Assembly: GCA_035995165.1 (NCBI GenBank)
Contig: DASYKU010000098.1
Coordinates: 18,928-82,927, forward strand
Length of the DNA stretch: 64,000 nt
Direction: 5' to 3'
Origin: Mycobacteriales bacterium
GTDB taxonomy: Bacteria > Actinomycetota > Actinomycetes > Mycobacteriales > CADCTP01
Shown here piece by piece: positions 17,031 to 25,268 of the stretch (position 1 is its first letter; each line of letters opens with the position of its first letter). The notes beneath the pieces were generated by a model, which was not told the DNA's origin, did no database searches, and was given only the letters and a program-made list of their open reading frames with translations. Position numbers and translations under genes: made by a program.

Positions 17031-18700
17031 GCGGTGACGACCTCGCGGAGGGCGCCGAGCGGGAGGGAGCCGGCGCCGAGGACGGCGTCGTGGAAGCGGC
17101 GGATGCCGAAGTCCGGGCCGAGGCGGGACCGCGCCTCCGCCCGCAGCCGCAGCAGCTCCAGCTGCCCGAGCTTGTAGGACAGCGCCTGCCCGGGCCAGGC
17201 CAGGTACCGGTCGATCTCGCTCGCGGCCCGCTCCGCCGGGAACGCGCTGTGCTCGACCACGAAGTCGATGGCCCGCTGCCGGGTCCAGCCGAGGGCGTGC
17301 AGGCCGGTGTCCACGACCAGCCGGCAGCAGCGCAGGGCGTCGTTGGAACGGGCGCCGAGCCGGTCCAGGTCGCTGCGGTAGAGGCCCATCTCCTCGCCCA
17401 GGGTCTCGGCGTAGAGACCCCAGCCCTCCGCGTACGCCGGGACCGGGACCAGCCGGCGGAAGGCCGGCAGCCCCTGCAGCCGCTGCGCCACCGAGAGCTG
17501 CAGGTGGTGGCCGGGCACGGCCTCGTGGCAGGCGGTCGGCACCGACTCGTACGTGGCCCGGCTCTCGGGACGGTAGGTGTTGACGTAGTAGATCCCGGGC
17601 CGGCTGCCGTCGGCCGCGGGCCACTGGTAGTAGGCGAACGGCGCGTTCTGCTCCTCGTGCGGAGGCACCGCCCGGACGTCGCAGGGGCCGCAGTGGCGCA
17701 GCCCGAACCAGTCCGGGACGACCTCCTCGGCCCGGTCCACCGCAGCCCGGGCCACGGCCAGGATCTCGGCCTTGCCGGTGTAGCGCAGGCCGTCGCCGGT
17801 CCGCAGCCGCCGCAGGGTGGCGGCGAGGTCGGGGGTGCCGAGCACCTGCCGGCCGAGCTCGGTCAGCTCCCGGTCGCTGTCCCGCACGGCGGCCAGCCCG
17901 GTCTCGTGCACCTCCTCCGGGCTCAGGTCGAGGGTGACGAAGCCGCGGATCGCCTGCCGGTAGAGCTCGTCGCCGCCGGGCAGGTGGCAGAGGCCGGCCC
18001 GGTCGTCCGGCCGGGCCACCGGCAGGATCTCCTCGGCCAGCACGGTCCGCAGTCGCGCGTAGGCCGGCCGGATCGCACCGGTCAGCAGCTCTTCCAGCTC
18101 GGCGGCGAACTCCGGGGCGCCGGGACCCTCGGCCGCGCGGGCCGGCTCCGCCAGCGGGCCGTGCTCGACCGGCTGGGCCAGCAGGTCGTCGAGCTGACCG
18201 AGCACCCTCCGGACCAGCACGGCCGCGGCGACCTGGCCGCCGGTCCGCGCCGAGCGCAGGCCGGCCGTGTACCGGTCGAGGTAGCCGCTCATCTCCCGCC
18301 AGCGCCGCAGCGCGCGCTCCCGCTGCTCGGCCGTGCCGACCGGCTGGAGCTCGCTCGCGTTCGGCAGCGACACGGCCGGGCCGGCCATCGGGTCGACGCT
18401 CCAGGGCGCGTACTCCGGGATCTGCAGGGCCAGCTCGGTCTCGACGAACCCGAGCAGGGCGGCCCGGGTCGTCCGGTCGGTGTCGTCCAGCTCGTCCGCG
18501 GGCAGGGCGTGGGCCCGGCGGCCGATCTCCCGGAAGTCGCGGACCACCGCGGCCCGCCCTTCCGGGCTGTTGTCGGCCAGCCGGCCGTCGCAGTGCGAGT
18601 CGCCGAGGACCGTGCCGTTCAGCGGCTCGGCCGCCATCGACGCGGTCCAGGCGCGCTCCGCGAGCTCGGCCACCTCGGTTCGCCCAGACGACACACTCAT
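17027..18700 (-). CDS. DUF885-family protein, putative zinc metallopeptidase
   Basis: This 557-residue, mostly helical protein has the HEAVPGHH motif at about residues 392-399. This HExxxGH signature marks the DUF885 family, which is predicted to be distantly related to gluzincin-type peptidases. Downstream YAEGWGLYAETLGEEMG supplies the conserved glutamates of the second metal ligand. No signal peptide is visible, so a cytosolic location is likely. ATG 18700 begins MSVSSGRTEVAELAERAW. It faces yidC with a 4-base overlap. Catalytic activity is inferred from the family only. Confidence 0.88.
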   Translation of the reverse strand: MSVSSGRTEVAELAERAWTASMAAEPLNGTVLGDSHCDGRLADNSPEGRAAVVRDFREIGRRAHALPADELDDTDRTTRAALLGFVETELALQIPEYAPWSVDPMAGPAVSLPNASELQPVGTAEQRERALRRWREMSGYLDRYTAGLRSARTGGQVAAAVLVRRVLGQLDDLLAQPVEHGPLAEPARAAEGPGAPEFAAELEELLTGAIRPAYARLRTVLAEEILPVARPDDRAGLCHLPGGDELYRQAIRGFVTLDLSPEEVHETGLAAVRDSDRELTELGRQVLGTPDLAATLRRLRTGDGLRYTGKAEILAVARAAVDRAEEVVPDWFGLRHCGPCDVRAVPPHEEQNAPFAYYQWPAADGSRPGIYYVNTYRPESRATYESVPTACHEAVPGHHLQLSVAQRLQGLPAFRRLVPVPAYAEGWGLYAETLGEEMGLYRSDLDRLGARSNDALRCCRLVVDTGLHALGWTRQRAIDFVVEHSAFPAERAASEIDRYLAWPGQALSYKLGQLELLRLRAEARSRLGPDFGIRRFHDAVLGAGSLPLGALREVVTA

Positions 18701-18747
18701 GCACCGAACCGTCGCACACCGGACCCTTGCCGGCGCGACCGGGGTCC

Positions 18748-20169
18748 TCAGCCGACGTACGCGGTCAGAGCGGTGGACAGGCCGGCCAGGACGGACTTGG
18801 CGTCGCCGAAGAGCATCGCGCAGCGCGGGTTCGTGTAGAGCTCGTTGTCCATGCCGGCGTACCCGCTGGCCAGCGAGCGCTTGATCACGATGACCGAGCG
18901 GGCCAGGTCGACGTCGAGGATCGGCATGCCCGAGACGGCGTTGCCGGGCCGGCGGGCGGCCGGGTTGGTGACGTCGTTCGCGCCGACGACCAGCACCACG
19001 TCGGTGGTCGGGAAGACCCGGTTGATCTCGTCCAGGTCCTTGAGCTGGGTGTACGGCGCGTTCGCCTCGGACAGCAGCACGTTCATGTGCCCCGGCATCC
19101 GGCCGGCGACCGGGTGGATGCCGTAGCTGACGTCGACCCCGTGCTCGTCCAGGGTGTGCGCCAGCGCGACCAGCTCGTGCTGGGCCTGGGCCGCGGCCAG
19201 GCCGTACCCGGGGACGATCACGACCTTCTGCGCGTACGCCAGTTGCAGCGCGGCGTCGTCCGGGGTCACCTCGCGCACGCTGCCGCCACTGGGCGCCGCG
19301 ATCGGGGCGGCGTCGTCGCCGGTGCCGAACCCGCCGGCCACGATGCTCACCAGGGAGCGGTTCATCGCGTCGGCCATCAGCTTGGTCAGGATGCCGCCGG
19401 CCGCGCCGACCAGCGCACCCGCGATGATCAGCGGGGCGCTGTCGAGCACGAAGCCGGCCATCGCCACCGCCGTGCCGGTGCAGGCGTTGAGCAGCGAGAT
19501 GACGACCGGCATGTCGGCGCCGCCGATCGGCAGCGTCCCGAGGACGCCCAGCGCCAGCGCCGCCAGCACGACCACGACCAGCACCGGCACGCCGCCGTGC
19601 CCGGCCGTGTAGATGCCCCCGCCGACCAGCGCGATCACGAACAGGGCCAGGTTCATCCAGTGGCCGCCGCGCAGCACGATCGGGCGGCCCGGGATCCGGC
19701 CGGCCAGCTTGCCCGCGGCGACGACCGAGCCGGAGAACGTCACCCCGCCGATGAGCAGGTCCAGCGCGGTGGTCAGCGTGGTCGAGACCGGCAGCTGGGC
19801 CAGCGGCACCGAGCCGTCGTGCCTGATCGCGTCGGCCAGCGCGATCAGCGCGGCCGCGCCGCCGCCGACCGCGTTGAGCACGCTGACCAGCTGCGGCATC
19901 GAGGTCATCGCGACCCGGCGGGCGGTCACCGCGCCGGCGACCCCACCGACCGCGATGCCGAGGATCAGCACCAGCACCGCGACCGCGGTCGAGGACCGGT
20001 CGTGCCCGAGCACGACGACCGTCGTCACGATCGCCAGCGTCATGCCGGCGGCGGAGACCTGGTTGCCGCGCCGGGCCGAGGCCGGCGAGTTCATCAGGTG
20101 CAGACCCAGCACGAAGCAGACCGCGGACAGCAGGTAGAGCAGGTGGGTGGTGGTGTCCAGGCCGCTCAC
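18748..20169 (-). CDS. pntB: NAD(P) transhydrogenase beta subunit
   Basis: This 473-residue protein has nine or so transmembrane helices (residues ~1-270). The NADP-binding domain III follows, with VVIVPGYGLAAAQAQHEL, GIHPVAGRMPGHMNVLLSEA and VVGANDVTNPAAR. Together with PntAa and PntAb it couples proton entry to hydride transfer from NADH to NADP+, supplying NADPH. The ATG overlaps the end of pntAb by 4 bases (20166-20169). It is the last gene of the minus-strand pntAa-pntAb-pntB operon. Confidence 0.96.
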   Translation of the reverse strand: MSGLDTTTHLLYLLSAVCFVLGLHLMNSPASARRGNQVSAAGMTLAIVTTVVVLGHDRSSTAVAVLVLILGIAVGGVAGAVTARRVAMTSMPQLVSVLNAVGGGAAALIALADAIRHDGSVPLAQLPVSTTLTTALDLLIGGVTFSGSVVAAGKLAGRIPGRPIVLRGGHWMNLALFVIALVGGGIYTAGHGGVPVLVVVVLAALALGVLGTLPIGGADMPVVISLLNACTGTAVAMAGFVLDSAPLIIAGALVGAAGGILTKLMADAMNRSLVSIVAGGFGTGDDAAPIAAPSGGSVREVTPDDAALQLAYAQKVVIVPGYGLAAAQAQHELVALAHTLDEHGVDVSYGIHPVAGRMPGHMNVLLSEANAPYTQLKDLDEINRVFPTTDVVLVVGANDVTNPAARRPGNAVSGMPILDVDLARSVIVIKRSLASGYAGMDNELYTNPRCAMLFGDAKSVLAGLSTALTAYVG

Positions 20170-20465
20170 CTGCCACCCACCCGGGGCCGCGCCTTGAACA
20201 TCTCCAGCATCCGGTCGGTGACCAGGTAGCCGCCGGTCACGTTCATCGCCGCGAACGCCGCGGCGACGAACAGCAGCAGGTAGCCCAGCGGCGAGTCCGC
20301 GGTCGCGGCCAGCAGCATCACGCCGACCAGGACGACGCCGTGGATCGCGTTGGCCCCGGACATCAGCGGCGTGTGCAGGGTCGCCGGCACCTTGCTGATC
20401 ACCTCGAAGCCGACCAGCAGGCTGAGCACGAACACGGTGATGTCGGCGAACAACAGCGGACTCAT
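20166..20465 (-). CDS. pntAb: NAD(P) transhydrogenase alpha subunit, membrane part
   Basis: This protein of about 99 residues has three transmembrane helices (LLFADITVFVLSLLVGFEVI; AIHGVVLVGVMLLAATA; GYLLLFVAAAFAAMNVTGGY). It corresponds to the membrane domain of the alpha subunit, which is a separate gene in many actinobacteria. ATG 20465 has GAGGAG five bases upstream; an in-frame GTG at 20471 would bury that site. The Shine-Dalgarno itself belongs to an interspersed repeat that fills the whole gap back to the pntAa stop codon. Confidence 0.94.
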   Translation of the reverse strand: MSPLLFADITVFVLSLLVGFEVISKVPATLHTPLMSGANAIHGVVLVGVMLLAATADSPLGYLLLFVAAAFAAMNVTGGYLVTDRMLEMFKARPRVGGR

Positions 20466-20470
20466 ACCCA

Positions 20471-20556
20471 CTCCTCGGACAGATCGACAGGCGTAAGCGC
20501 CGGTCGACCGGCCCTCGTCGCTCCCCGCTCGCGCTGCCAGCCCTCGCGCTCGCTCA
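20471..20556 (-). repeat. interspersed repeat, copy 1, from the pntAa stop codon to the pntAb Shine-Dalgarno
   Basis: On the minus strand this 86-base element begins with the pntAa TGA, runs through GCGAGCGGGGAGCGACGAGG and a perfect 14-base palindrome GCCGGTCGACCGGC, and ends with CTGTCCGAGGAG, which supplies the pntAb ribosome-binding site. A nearly identical element lies at 57727-57806 in another operon and on the other strand. The only length difference is six extra bases (TTACGC) here; elsewhere there are four or five substitutions. Confidence 0.85.
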
Positions 20557-21693
20557 TGCGGTGGCTCCGTTCAGCAGCTCGCGGACGGCCGGGTGCACGA
20601 CCTCGCCGTCGTGGGTGATCAGGACGCCCGCGGTGATCTCGTCCGCCGGGTCGAGCACCGGCCGGCCGTCCTTGACCAGGTGGGCGAGCAGGGCGACGAC
20701 GTTCCGCGCGTACGCCGTGGAGGCCGCCCGGGGGACCGCGGCGGCCAGGTTGCCGGCCCCGACCACGGTCACGCCCGCGTCGGTGACCAGCGTGGTCTCC
20801 GGCAGCGAGCCGAGCACGTTGCCGCCGAGGTCGCTCGCGGCCAGGTCGACCACGACCGAGCCCGGGTGCATCGCGGCCAGCGCCTCGGCCGTGACCAGCA
20901 CCGGCGGGGTCCGGCCCGGGACCTGGGCGGTGGTGATGACGACGTCGAAGCGGGCCACCGCGGCGGCCATCGCGTCCTGCTGCCGGGCCGCCTCCTCGGC
21001 GGTGAGCGAGCGCGCGTATCCCCCGGCGCCGGTGGCCTCGGTCTCCAGCTTCAGCACCGTCGCACCGGTGGAGGCGATGTCGGCCCGGGCCGCCTCGCGG
21101 ACGTCGTAGCCGGTGACGACCGCGCCGAGCCGGCGGGCGGTGCCGATCGCCTGCAGCCCGGCCACGCCGGCGCCGAGCACGAGCACGGTCGCCGGCCGGA
21201 CCGTGCCGGCCGCGGTCATGAGCATCGGGAAGTAACCGCCGTAGAGGTCGGCGGCGAGCACCGCGGCCTTGTAGCCGGCCACGTTGGCCTGTGAGGACAG
21301 CGCGTCCATCGACTGGGCCCGGCTCAGCGTCCGGGGCAGGCCGTCGAGGCTGATCGCGGTGACCTTGGCCTCCGCCAGCTGCCGGGCCCGGTCGGGATCG
21401 AGCAGCGGCTGGAGCAAGCCCACCAGCAGCTGCCCCTCGCGGAGCCAGGACGGATCGGGCGGGCGGAGGCAGACGACGACGTCGGACTGCTCGTACAGGG
21501 CCGGGGCGGCGACGATCGTCCCGCCGGCCGCCGTGTACTCCGCGTCCGGGAACCAGGCGGCCGCGCCCGCGCCGGTCTCGACCACCGTGCCCAGCCCGAG
21601 GGCGGCCAGCCGGGCCGCGCTCTCGGGCACGAGGCCGACCCGCCGTTCACCGACCTCGCCCTGCCGGACGACCCCCACCGCCAGCCCGCTCAT
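20554..21693 (-). CDS. pntAa: NAD(P) transhydrogenase alpha subunit, NAD-binding part
   Basis: This 379-residue soluble subunit is related to alanine dehydrogenase. It begins with VVRQGEVGERRVGLVPESAA, contains the mobile-loop region SRAQSMDALSSQANVAGYKA, and has the NAD-binding Rossmann loop VLVLGAGVAGLQAIGTARRL. A conserved VITTAQVPGRTPP strand follows. It binds NAD(H) and passes hydride to the NADP site of PntB. It is the first gene of the operon. The 142-base region upstream holds no promoter I can define. Confidence 0.96.
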   Translation of the reverse strand: MSGLAVGVVRQGEVGERRVGLVPESAARLAALGLGTVVETGAGAAAWFPDAEYTAAGGTIVAAPALYEQSDVVVCLRPPDPSWLREGQLLVGLLQPLLDPDRARQLAEAKVTAISLDGLPRTLSRAQSMDALSSQANVAGYKAAVLAADLYGGYFPMLMTAAGTVRPATVLVLGAGVAGLQAIGTARRLGAVVTGYDVREAARADIASTGATVLKLETEATGAGGYARSLTAEEAARQQDAMAAAVARFDVVITTAQVPGRTPPVLVTAEALAAMHPGSVVVDLAASDLGGNVLGSLPETTLVTDAGVTVVGAGNLAAAVPRAASTAYARNVVALLAHLVKDGRPVLDPADEITAGVLITHDGEVVHPAVRELLNGATA

Positions 21694-21835
21694 CGGCCGC
21701 GCCTCTCCGCAATGTCGTTCCCCGGTCGGCGCCGTTGCCGGCCGGGCGGTCGGTCCCGTGCGCGACGGTCCCGGCGCTATGACCGTACGCGACGGAACGC
21801 AGCGGCTCTGCCCGGTTCACGTCTGTGGACAACGG

Positions 21836-22498
21836 TCAGAGGACCTGGGCCGCGCTCTGCGGCCGGGTGGCCGCGGCCCTGCCGTGGAGCTGGGCCGAGC
21901 GCCAGCAGTACCAGGCCAGCACGCTGCGGTACGGCCGGAACGGCGCGCCCAGCGGGATCAGCTGCTTCTCCGTCGGCTCCGGGATCTCCCAGGCCAGCCC
22001 GAACCCGCGCCGGATCGCCAGGTCCCCGGTCGGCCAGACGTCCATCCGGCGCAGCCGGAACATCAGGAAGATGTCGGCCGACCACTTGCCGATGCCCTTG
22101 ACCGTGGACAGCCGGGCGGTGATCTCCTCGTCCGAGAGCCGGGCCAGCCGGCGCGGCTCCAGCACCACGGTGCCGTCCAGGACCCTGGTCGCCAGGTCGT
22201 GCAGCGACTCGACCTTCCGGCCGGACAGCCCGGCCGCGCGCAGCGTCTCCGGCGGCGTCGCCAGCACCCGCTCGGCGCTGACGTCCTCGCCCAGCGCGGC
22301 GATCAGCCGGCCGTGGATGGCCCGGGCCGCCGCGGTCGCCAGCTGCTGGTACACGATCGAGCGGACCAGCGTCGCGAACAGTGGTTCCTTGGCGACCGGG
22401 ATCTTCGGCGGGCCGGCCGCGGCCACCAGCCGGGCCAGCACCGGGTCGCGCTCGGCCAGGATCAGCGCGGCCTCGCGGTAACCGACCCGGCGGGCCAT
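21836..22498 (-). CDS. DNA-3-methyladenine glycosylase II-like (HhH-GPD) protein
   Basis: This 220-residue base-excision glycosylase is of the AlkA type. SIVYQQLATAAARAIHGRL starts the core. The helix-hairpin-helix is LSTVKGIGKWSADIFLMF, and the catalytic Asp sits in WPTGDLAIRRGFGL. A C-terminal WYCWRS motif follows. It removes alkylated purines from DNA. ATG 22498 is chosen because GGAGG lies 6 bases upstream; an ATG at 22537 has none. The AlkA N-terminal domain is missing, as in short actinobacterial homologues. Confidence 0.92.
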   Translation of the reverse strand: MARRVGYREAALILAERDPVLARLVAAAGPPKIPVAKEPLFATLVRSIVYQQLATAAARAIHGRLIAALGEDVSAERVLATPPETLRAAGLSGRKVESLHDLATRVLDGTVVLEPRRLARLSDEEITARLSTVKGIGKWSADIFLMFRLRRMDVWPTGDLAIRRGFGLAWEIPEPTEKQLIPLGAPFRPYRSVLAWYCWRSAQLHGRAAATRPQSAAQVL

Positions 22499-22658
22499 CG
22501 CACACCTCCGCGCGCCTGGGAACGGAACGTACCTCACGGAGCGCGAGCCCGAGCGTCACCGAAACGGTCACTGGCGCAGTCGCGCGTCTTCCATCACAGT
22601 GTGTAAGAGATATGGATCAGACCGTGACTAGTCAGCCGGACGGCTGGGAGGGGACCTG

Positions 22659-23795
22659 ATGACCCACCACGCCGATCCGGCGTCGGTCGAGCCTTCCCCG
22701 AGGTCCCCGCACGAGATCCCGCCACCCGCGCCGGCGCATCCGACGCGGCTTCCGGTCTGGCGGCACAGCGCCACCCTGGAGGACGGGGTACGGGCCGTGC
22801 TGGCCGAGGTCGACCGGCTGCGGGAGGACACCCGGCAGGCCGAGGAACAGGACCGCCGGGAACCGGACGAGGACCGGCTGCGGGACCGGCTGGAGCAGTC
22901 GGTCGACGCCGCCCGCGGGGTCGTCGGCGACGTCATCGAGCAGGTCGACCAGCTGGAGCAGTACGCGCTCTCGCAGCGTCGCTGGGACCTCGCGGTCCGG
23001 CTGCGGGCGGTCGCCGGCGCCCGGACGGTCGACGTGATGGCGACGCTGCGGGCCCGCGGCCGCGAGCCCAGCCAGGCCCAGGTCGAGGCGGCGGCGCGGG
23101 TCGAGCGCGCGCTGGCCGGCCTGAACGCCGACGCCGACGACCTCGAGCACGGCTTCGAGGACCTCAAGACCGGGCTGCGCCGGCTGCACCGGGCGCTGCG
23201 GGACGTGCTCGGCCACCGCGCCGACCGGCCGCTGTCGCTGCAGCACCTGCGGCTGCTGCTGGGCGGGACGTACCGGTCGTTGGGGACGGTCGCGGTCGGG
23301 TTGCTGGCCACGCTCGGGCTGGCGACCGAGGACGGGGCCGCGAGCGGGGACGCCGCGGTCGCCGCTGCCACCGCGGTGGCCGCCTCGGGCGAGCGGGTCG
23401 TCGAGCTGGTCCGGCTCCGGATGCGCGCGCCGAGCCCGGAGCAGCGCACCCAGGCCGCCCACGACGACCTCACCTACCTCGTCGGCGACTTCGCCCGGGA
23501 GGCCGCCTCCGGTCACGCCGACCGGGACCGCCTGGAGGACCTGTACGCGGCCGCGCTGCCACAGAGCTCGCACGCGGCCCGGCTCGCGCTGCGGCTGGCC
23601 TGGACGGCCAAGCAGGACTACACGGTCACGGCCCGGCAGGTCCCGGTCGTGCTCGGCGAGGCGATGGCGGCCGCCCGGGCCGACGACCCGGCCGCGCTGA
23701 CCGAGGCGGCCGAGAAGGTCCGCGAGGTGTCCGGGTCCCTCACCCGCTACCGGATCCCGGAACAGGTCCGTCGAGGAACCCCCGGACCGCGCTGA
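22659..23795 (+). CDS. hypothetical all-helical protein
   Basis: This 378-residue protein starts at ATG 22659, preceded by GGGAGGGGA. After a Pro-rich N-terminus (~35 residues) it is almost entirely predicted helix. It has a highly charged coiled-coil-like stretch (REDTRQAEEQDRREPDEDRL) and a central Leu-rich part around a hydrophobic segment (LGTVAVGLLATLGLATEDGAA). No catalytic motif or signal peptide is seen. The organisation resembles uncharacterised actinobacterial cytosolic proteins. Its last 56 bases overlap the convergent hydrolase gene. I do not recognise the family. Confidence 0.75.
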   Translation: MTHHADPASVEPSPRSPHEIPPPAPAHPTRLPVWRHSATLEDGVRAVLAEVDRLREDTRQAEEQDRREPDEDRLRDRLEQSVDAARGVVGDVIEQVDQLEQYALSQRRWDLAVRLRAVAGARTVDVMATLRARGREPSQAQVEAAARVERALAGLNADADDLEHGFEDLKTGLRRLHRALRDVLGHRADRPLSLQHLRLLLGGTYRSLGTVAVGLLATLGLATEDGAASGDAAVAAATAVAASGERVVELVRLRMRAPSPEQRTQAAHDDLTYLVGDFAREAASGHADRDRLEDLYAAALPQSSHAARLALRLAWTAKQDYTVTARQVPVVLGEAMAAARADDPAALTEAAEKVREVSGSLTRYRIPEQVRRGTPGPR

Positions 23796-24585
23796 GCCAC
23801 CGCTCGGGCTGGTCGACGTGCGCCATGTGCCCGGCGTCCTCCAGCACCCAGGCCGTCATCGTCGCGGCGCCGGCCGCGGCCGCCTCGGTCACGGACACCG
23901 GGAAGGTCATGTCCTGCCGCCCGTGCAGCAGCAGGACCGGGATGCCGGTCGCCGCCAGCCGGGCCTGCGCGTCGTGCGGCCGGGCCGGACCGAGCAGGCC
24001 GGCCTCGTACGGCGCCAGCCACTCCCCCGACCACCGGATCGCGTCCAGCCGCCGCCGGTAGTCCGGCAGCAGCTCCGGCCGCCAGACGTCCAGCGCCGCC
24101 GACGACCGGGCCCAGGCCTCGACCAGGGCCGGGCCGGTCAGCCCGGCCTCGATCGGCGGGGCCGCGGCCAGCCGCCGGTCCCGCTCGGCCCAGCCCGCGT
24201 ACGCGTCCGCCGCCGGTCCGATCGAGGCCGAGGCCAGCACCAGCCGGCGGACCCGGTCCGGCGCGGCCGCCGCGAGCCGCTGGGCCAGCGCGCCGCCGAC
24301 GGAGAACCCGAGCACGTCCACCCGCGCCAGGCCGTACCCGTCCAGCAGCGCCAGCAGGTCCGCCGCCGCGGCCGGCCAGGAGTACGCCCCGACCGGCAGG
24401 CCGCGGGTCGAGCGCCCGCAGCCGCGCAGGTCCGGCAGCAGCACCCGGCGCTCGCCGGCGAGGCGCGCGAGCGGGTCCAGCAGATAGGTGTGGTCCCAGT
24501 CCGGGCCGCCGTGCACGACCAGCAGGGCCGGCTCCGGGCCGGCCAGGTCCTCGACGTACAGGTCGACGCCGGGGGCGACCCTCAC
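23740..24585 (-). CDS. alpha/beta-hydrolase
   Basis: This 281-residue hydrolase fold enzyme has oxyanion-hole HGGPDWDHTY (proline iminopeptidase-like HGGPG variant). The nucleophile elbow is LGFSVGGALAQ, the Asp is in LLHGRQDMTFPV and the His is in EDAGHMAHVDQPERW. It probably hydrolyses an ester, amide or proline-terminal peptide. GTG 24585 overlaps the stop of the upstream SnoaL-like gene by 4 bases (GTGA). The 3' end overlaps the convergent helical-protein gene by 56 bases, unusually long for this window. Confidence 0.9.
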   Translation of the reverse strand: MRVAPGVDLYVEDLAGPEPALLVVHGGPDWDHTYLLDPLARLAGERRVLLPDLRGCGRSTRGLPVGAYSWPAAAADLLALLDGYGLARVDVLGFSVGGALAQRLAAAAPDRVRRLVLASASIGPAADAYAGWAERDRRLAAAPPIEAGLTGPALVEAWARSSAALDVWRPELLPDYRRRLDAIRWSGEWLAPYEAGLLGPARPHDAQARLAATGIPVLLLHGRQDMTFPVSVTEAAAAGAATMTAWVLEDAGHMAHVDQPERWLSAVRGFLDGPVPGSGSG

Positions 24586-24926
24586 GAGGTCAGTTCGACC
24601 GTGTACGAGGTGATCGCGGCGAGGCGGCCGGCGGCGAAGTCGTACAGGTCGCAGGAGGCGACCCGGGCGGCGCCGTCGGCGCCCGCGTACGTCGCCTCGC
24701 TGTCCACGACCACGGTGTCCGCGCCGACGACGGCCCGGAACCGGCTGAACGTGGTCGTCGCCGTGGCCAGGTACTCGGCCGAGTGCCGGCAGGCGGCGAT
24801 GACCGCGTCCCGGCCGGCCAGCTGCGGGCCGTTGAGGTTGTCCCAGCGCACGTCCTCGGCCAGGAACTCGTACGTCTCCTCGAAGCGGTGCCGGGAGAAG
24901 GCCTCGGCGATCTGCTCGGGTTCCAC
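24582..24926 (-). CDS. SnoaL-like/NTF2-fold protein
   Basis: This 114-residue cone-shaped alpha+beta protein begins IAEAFSRHRFEETYEFLAED and has VRWDNLNGPQLAGRDAVI, then SRFRAVVGADTVVVDSEATY. This is the SnoaL_2/NTF2-like pattern of small ligand-binding or isomerase domains. It is translationally coupled to the alpha/beta-hydrolase. Function is unknown. Confidence 0.82.
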   Translation of the reverse strand: MEPEQIAEAFSRHRFEETYEFLAEDVRWDNLNGPQLAGRDAVIAACRHSAEYLATATTTFSRFRAVVGADTVVVDSEATYAGADGAARVASCDLYDFAAGRLAAITSYTVELTS

Positions 24927-25268
24927 GCGTCCTCCGATCGGTGCGGGACCCGGAGGGTACGCGGCCGGTTCCGCGGGCCGGCCTCGACCGTCCGGCCGCA
25001 GCCAAGATCAGCCGGTTGCGTCCGCTCACCTTACGTGATCGGCTGGAGCCCTCGTGTGACTATTGCAGGGCGCAAAAGGGTTCTTCGCAGGCCTGAGCGA
25101 ATGTGGATAAGTCTCGGCTAAGACCCCCCTAAAGCGAGGGGGATTCTGGGTCCGACGGGCCCGGAGCAGGCACAGTAATGGTGGGATCCGCGATGAACCG
25201 GCCGAGAACACGAGCCGTGATCGCTGGAAACGACCGCAGGGCACGAGCAGACGGGCAGCGTTGTCGCG
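24927..25268. other. 342-bp intergenic region between divergent units
   Basis: It separates the SnoaL-like gene (minus) from the histidine kinase gene (plus) and should hold both promoters. It is relatively AT-rich around 25030-25135. A small perfect stem, CCCCCT-AAAGCG-AGGGGG, occupies 25125-25142. It could be a regulator site or a leader hairpin of the two-component operon. I see no convincing -35/-10 pair and no further gene. Confidence 0.5.

Noticed and set aside
15183..18719. 1178-residue minus-strand frame
   Set aside because: Only the last 215 residues (the methyltransferase) make sense; the remainder is antisense to yidC and an alternate frame of the DUF885 gene.
25125..25142. Terminator hairpin
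   Set aside because: The 6-bp stem lies between divergent genes, has no U tract and follows no gene end; kept only as a possible regulatory site.
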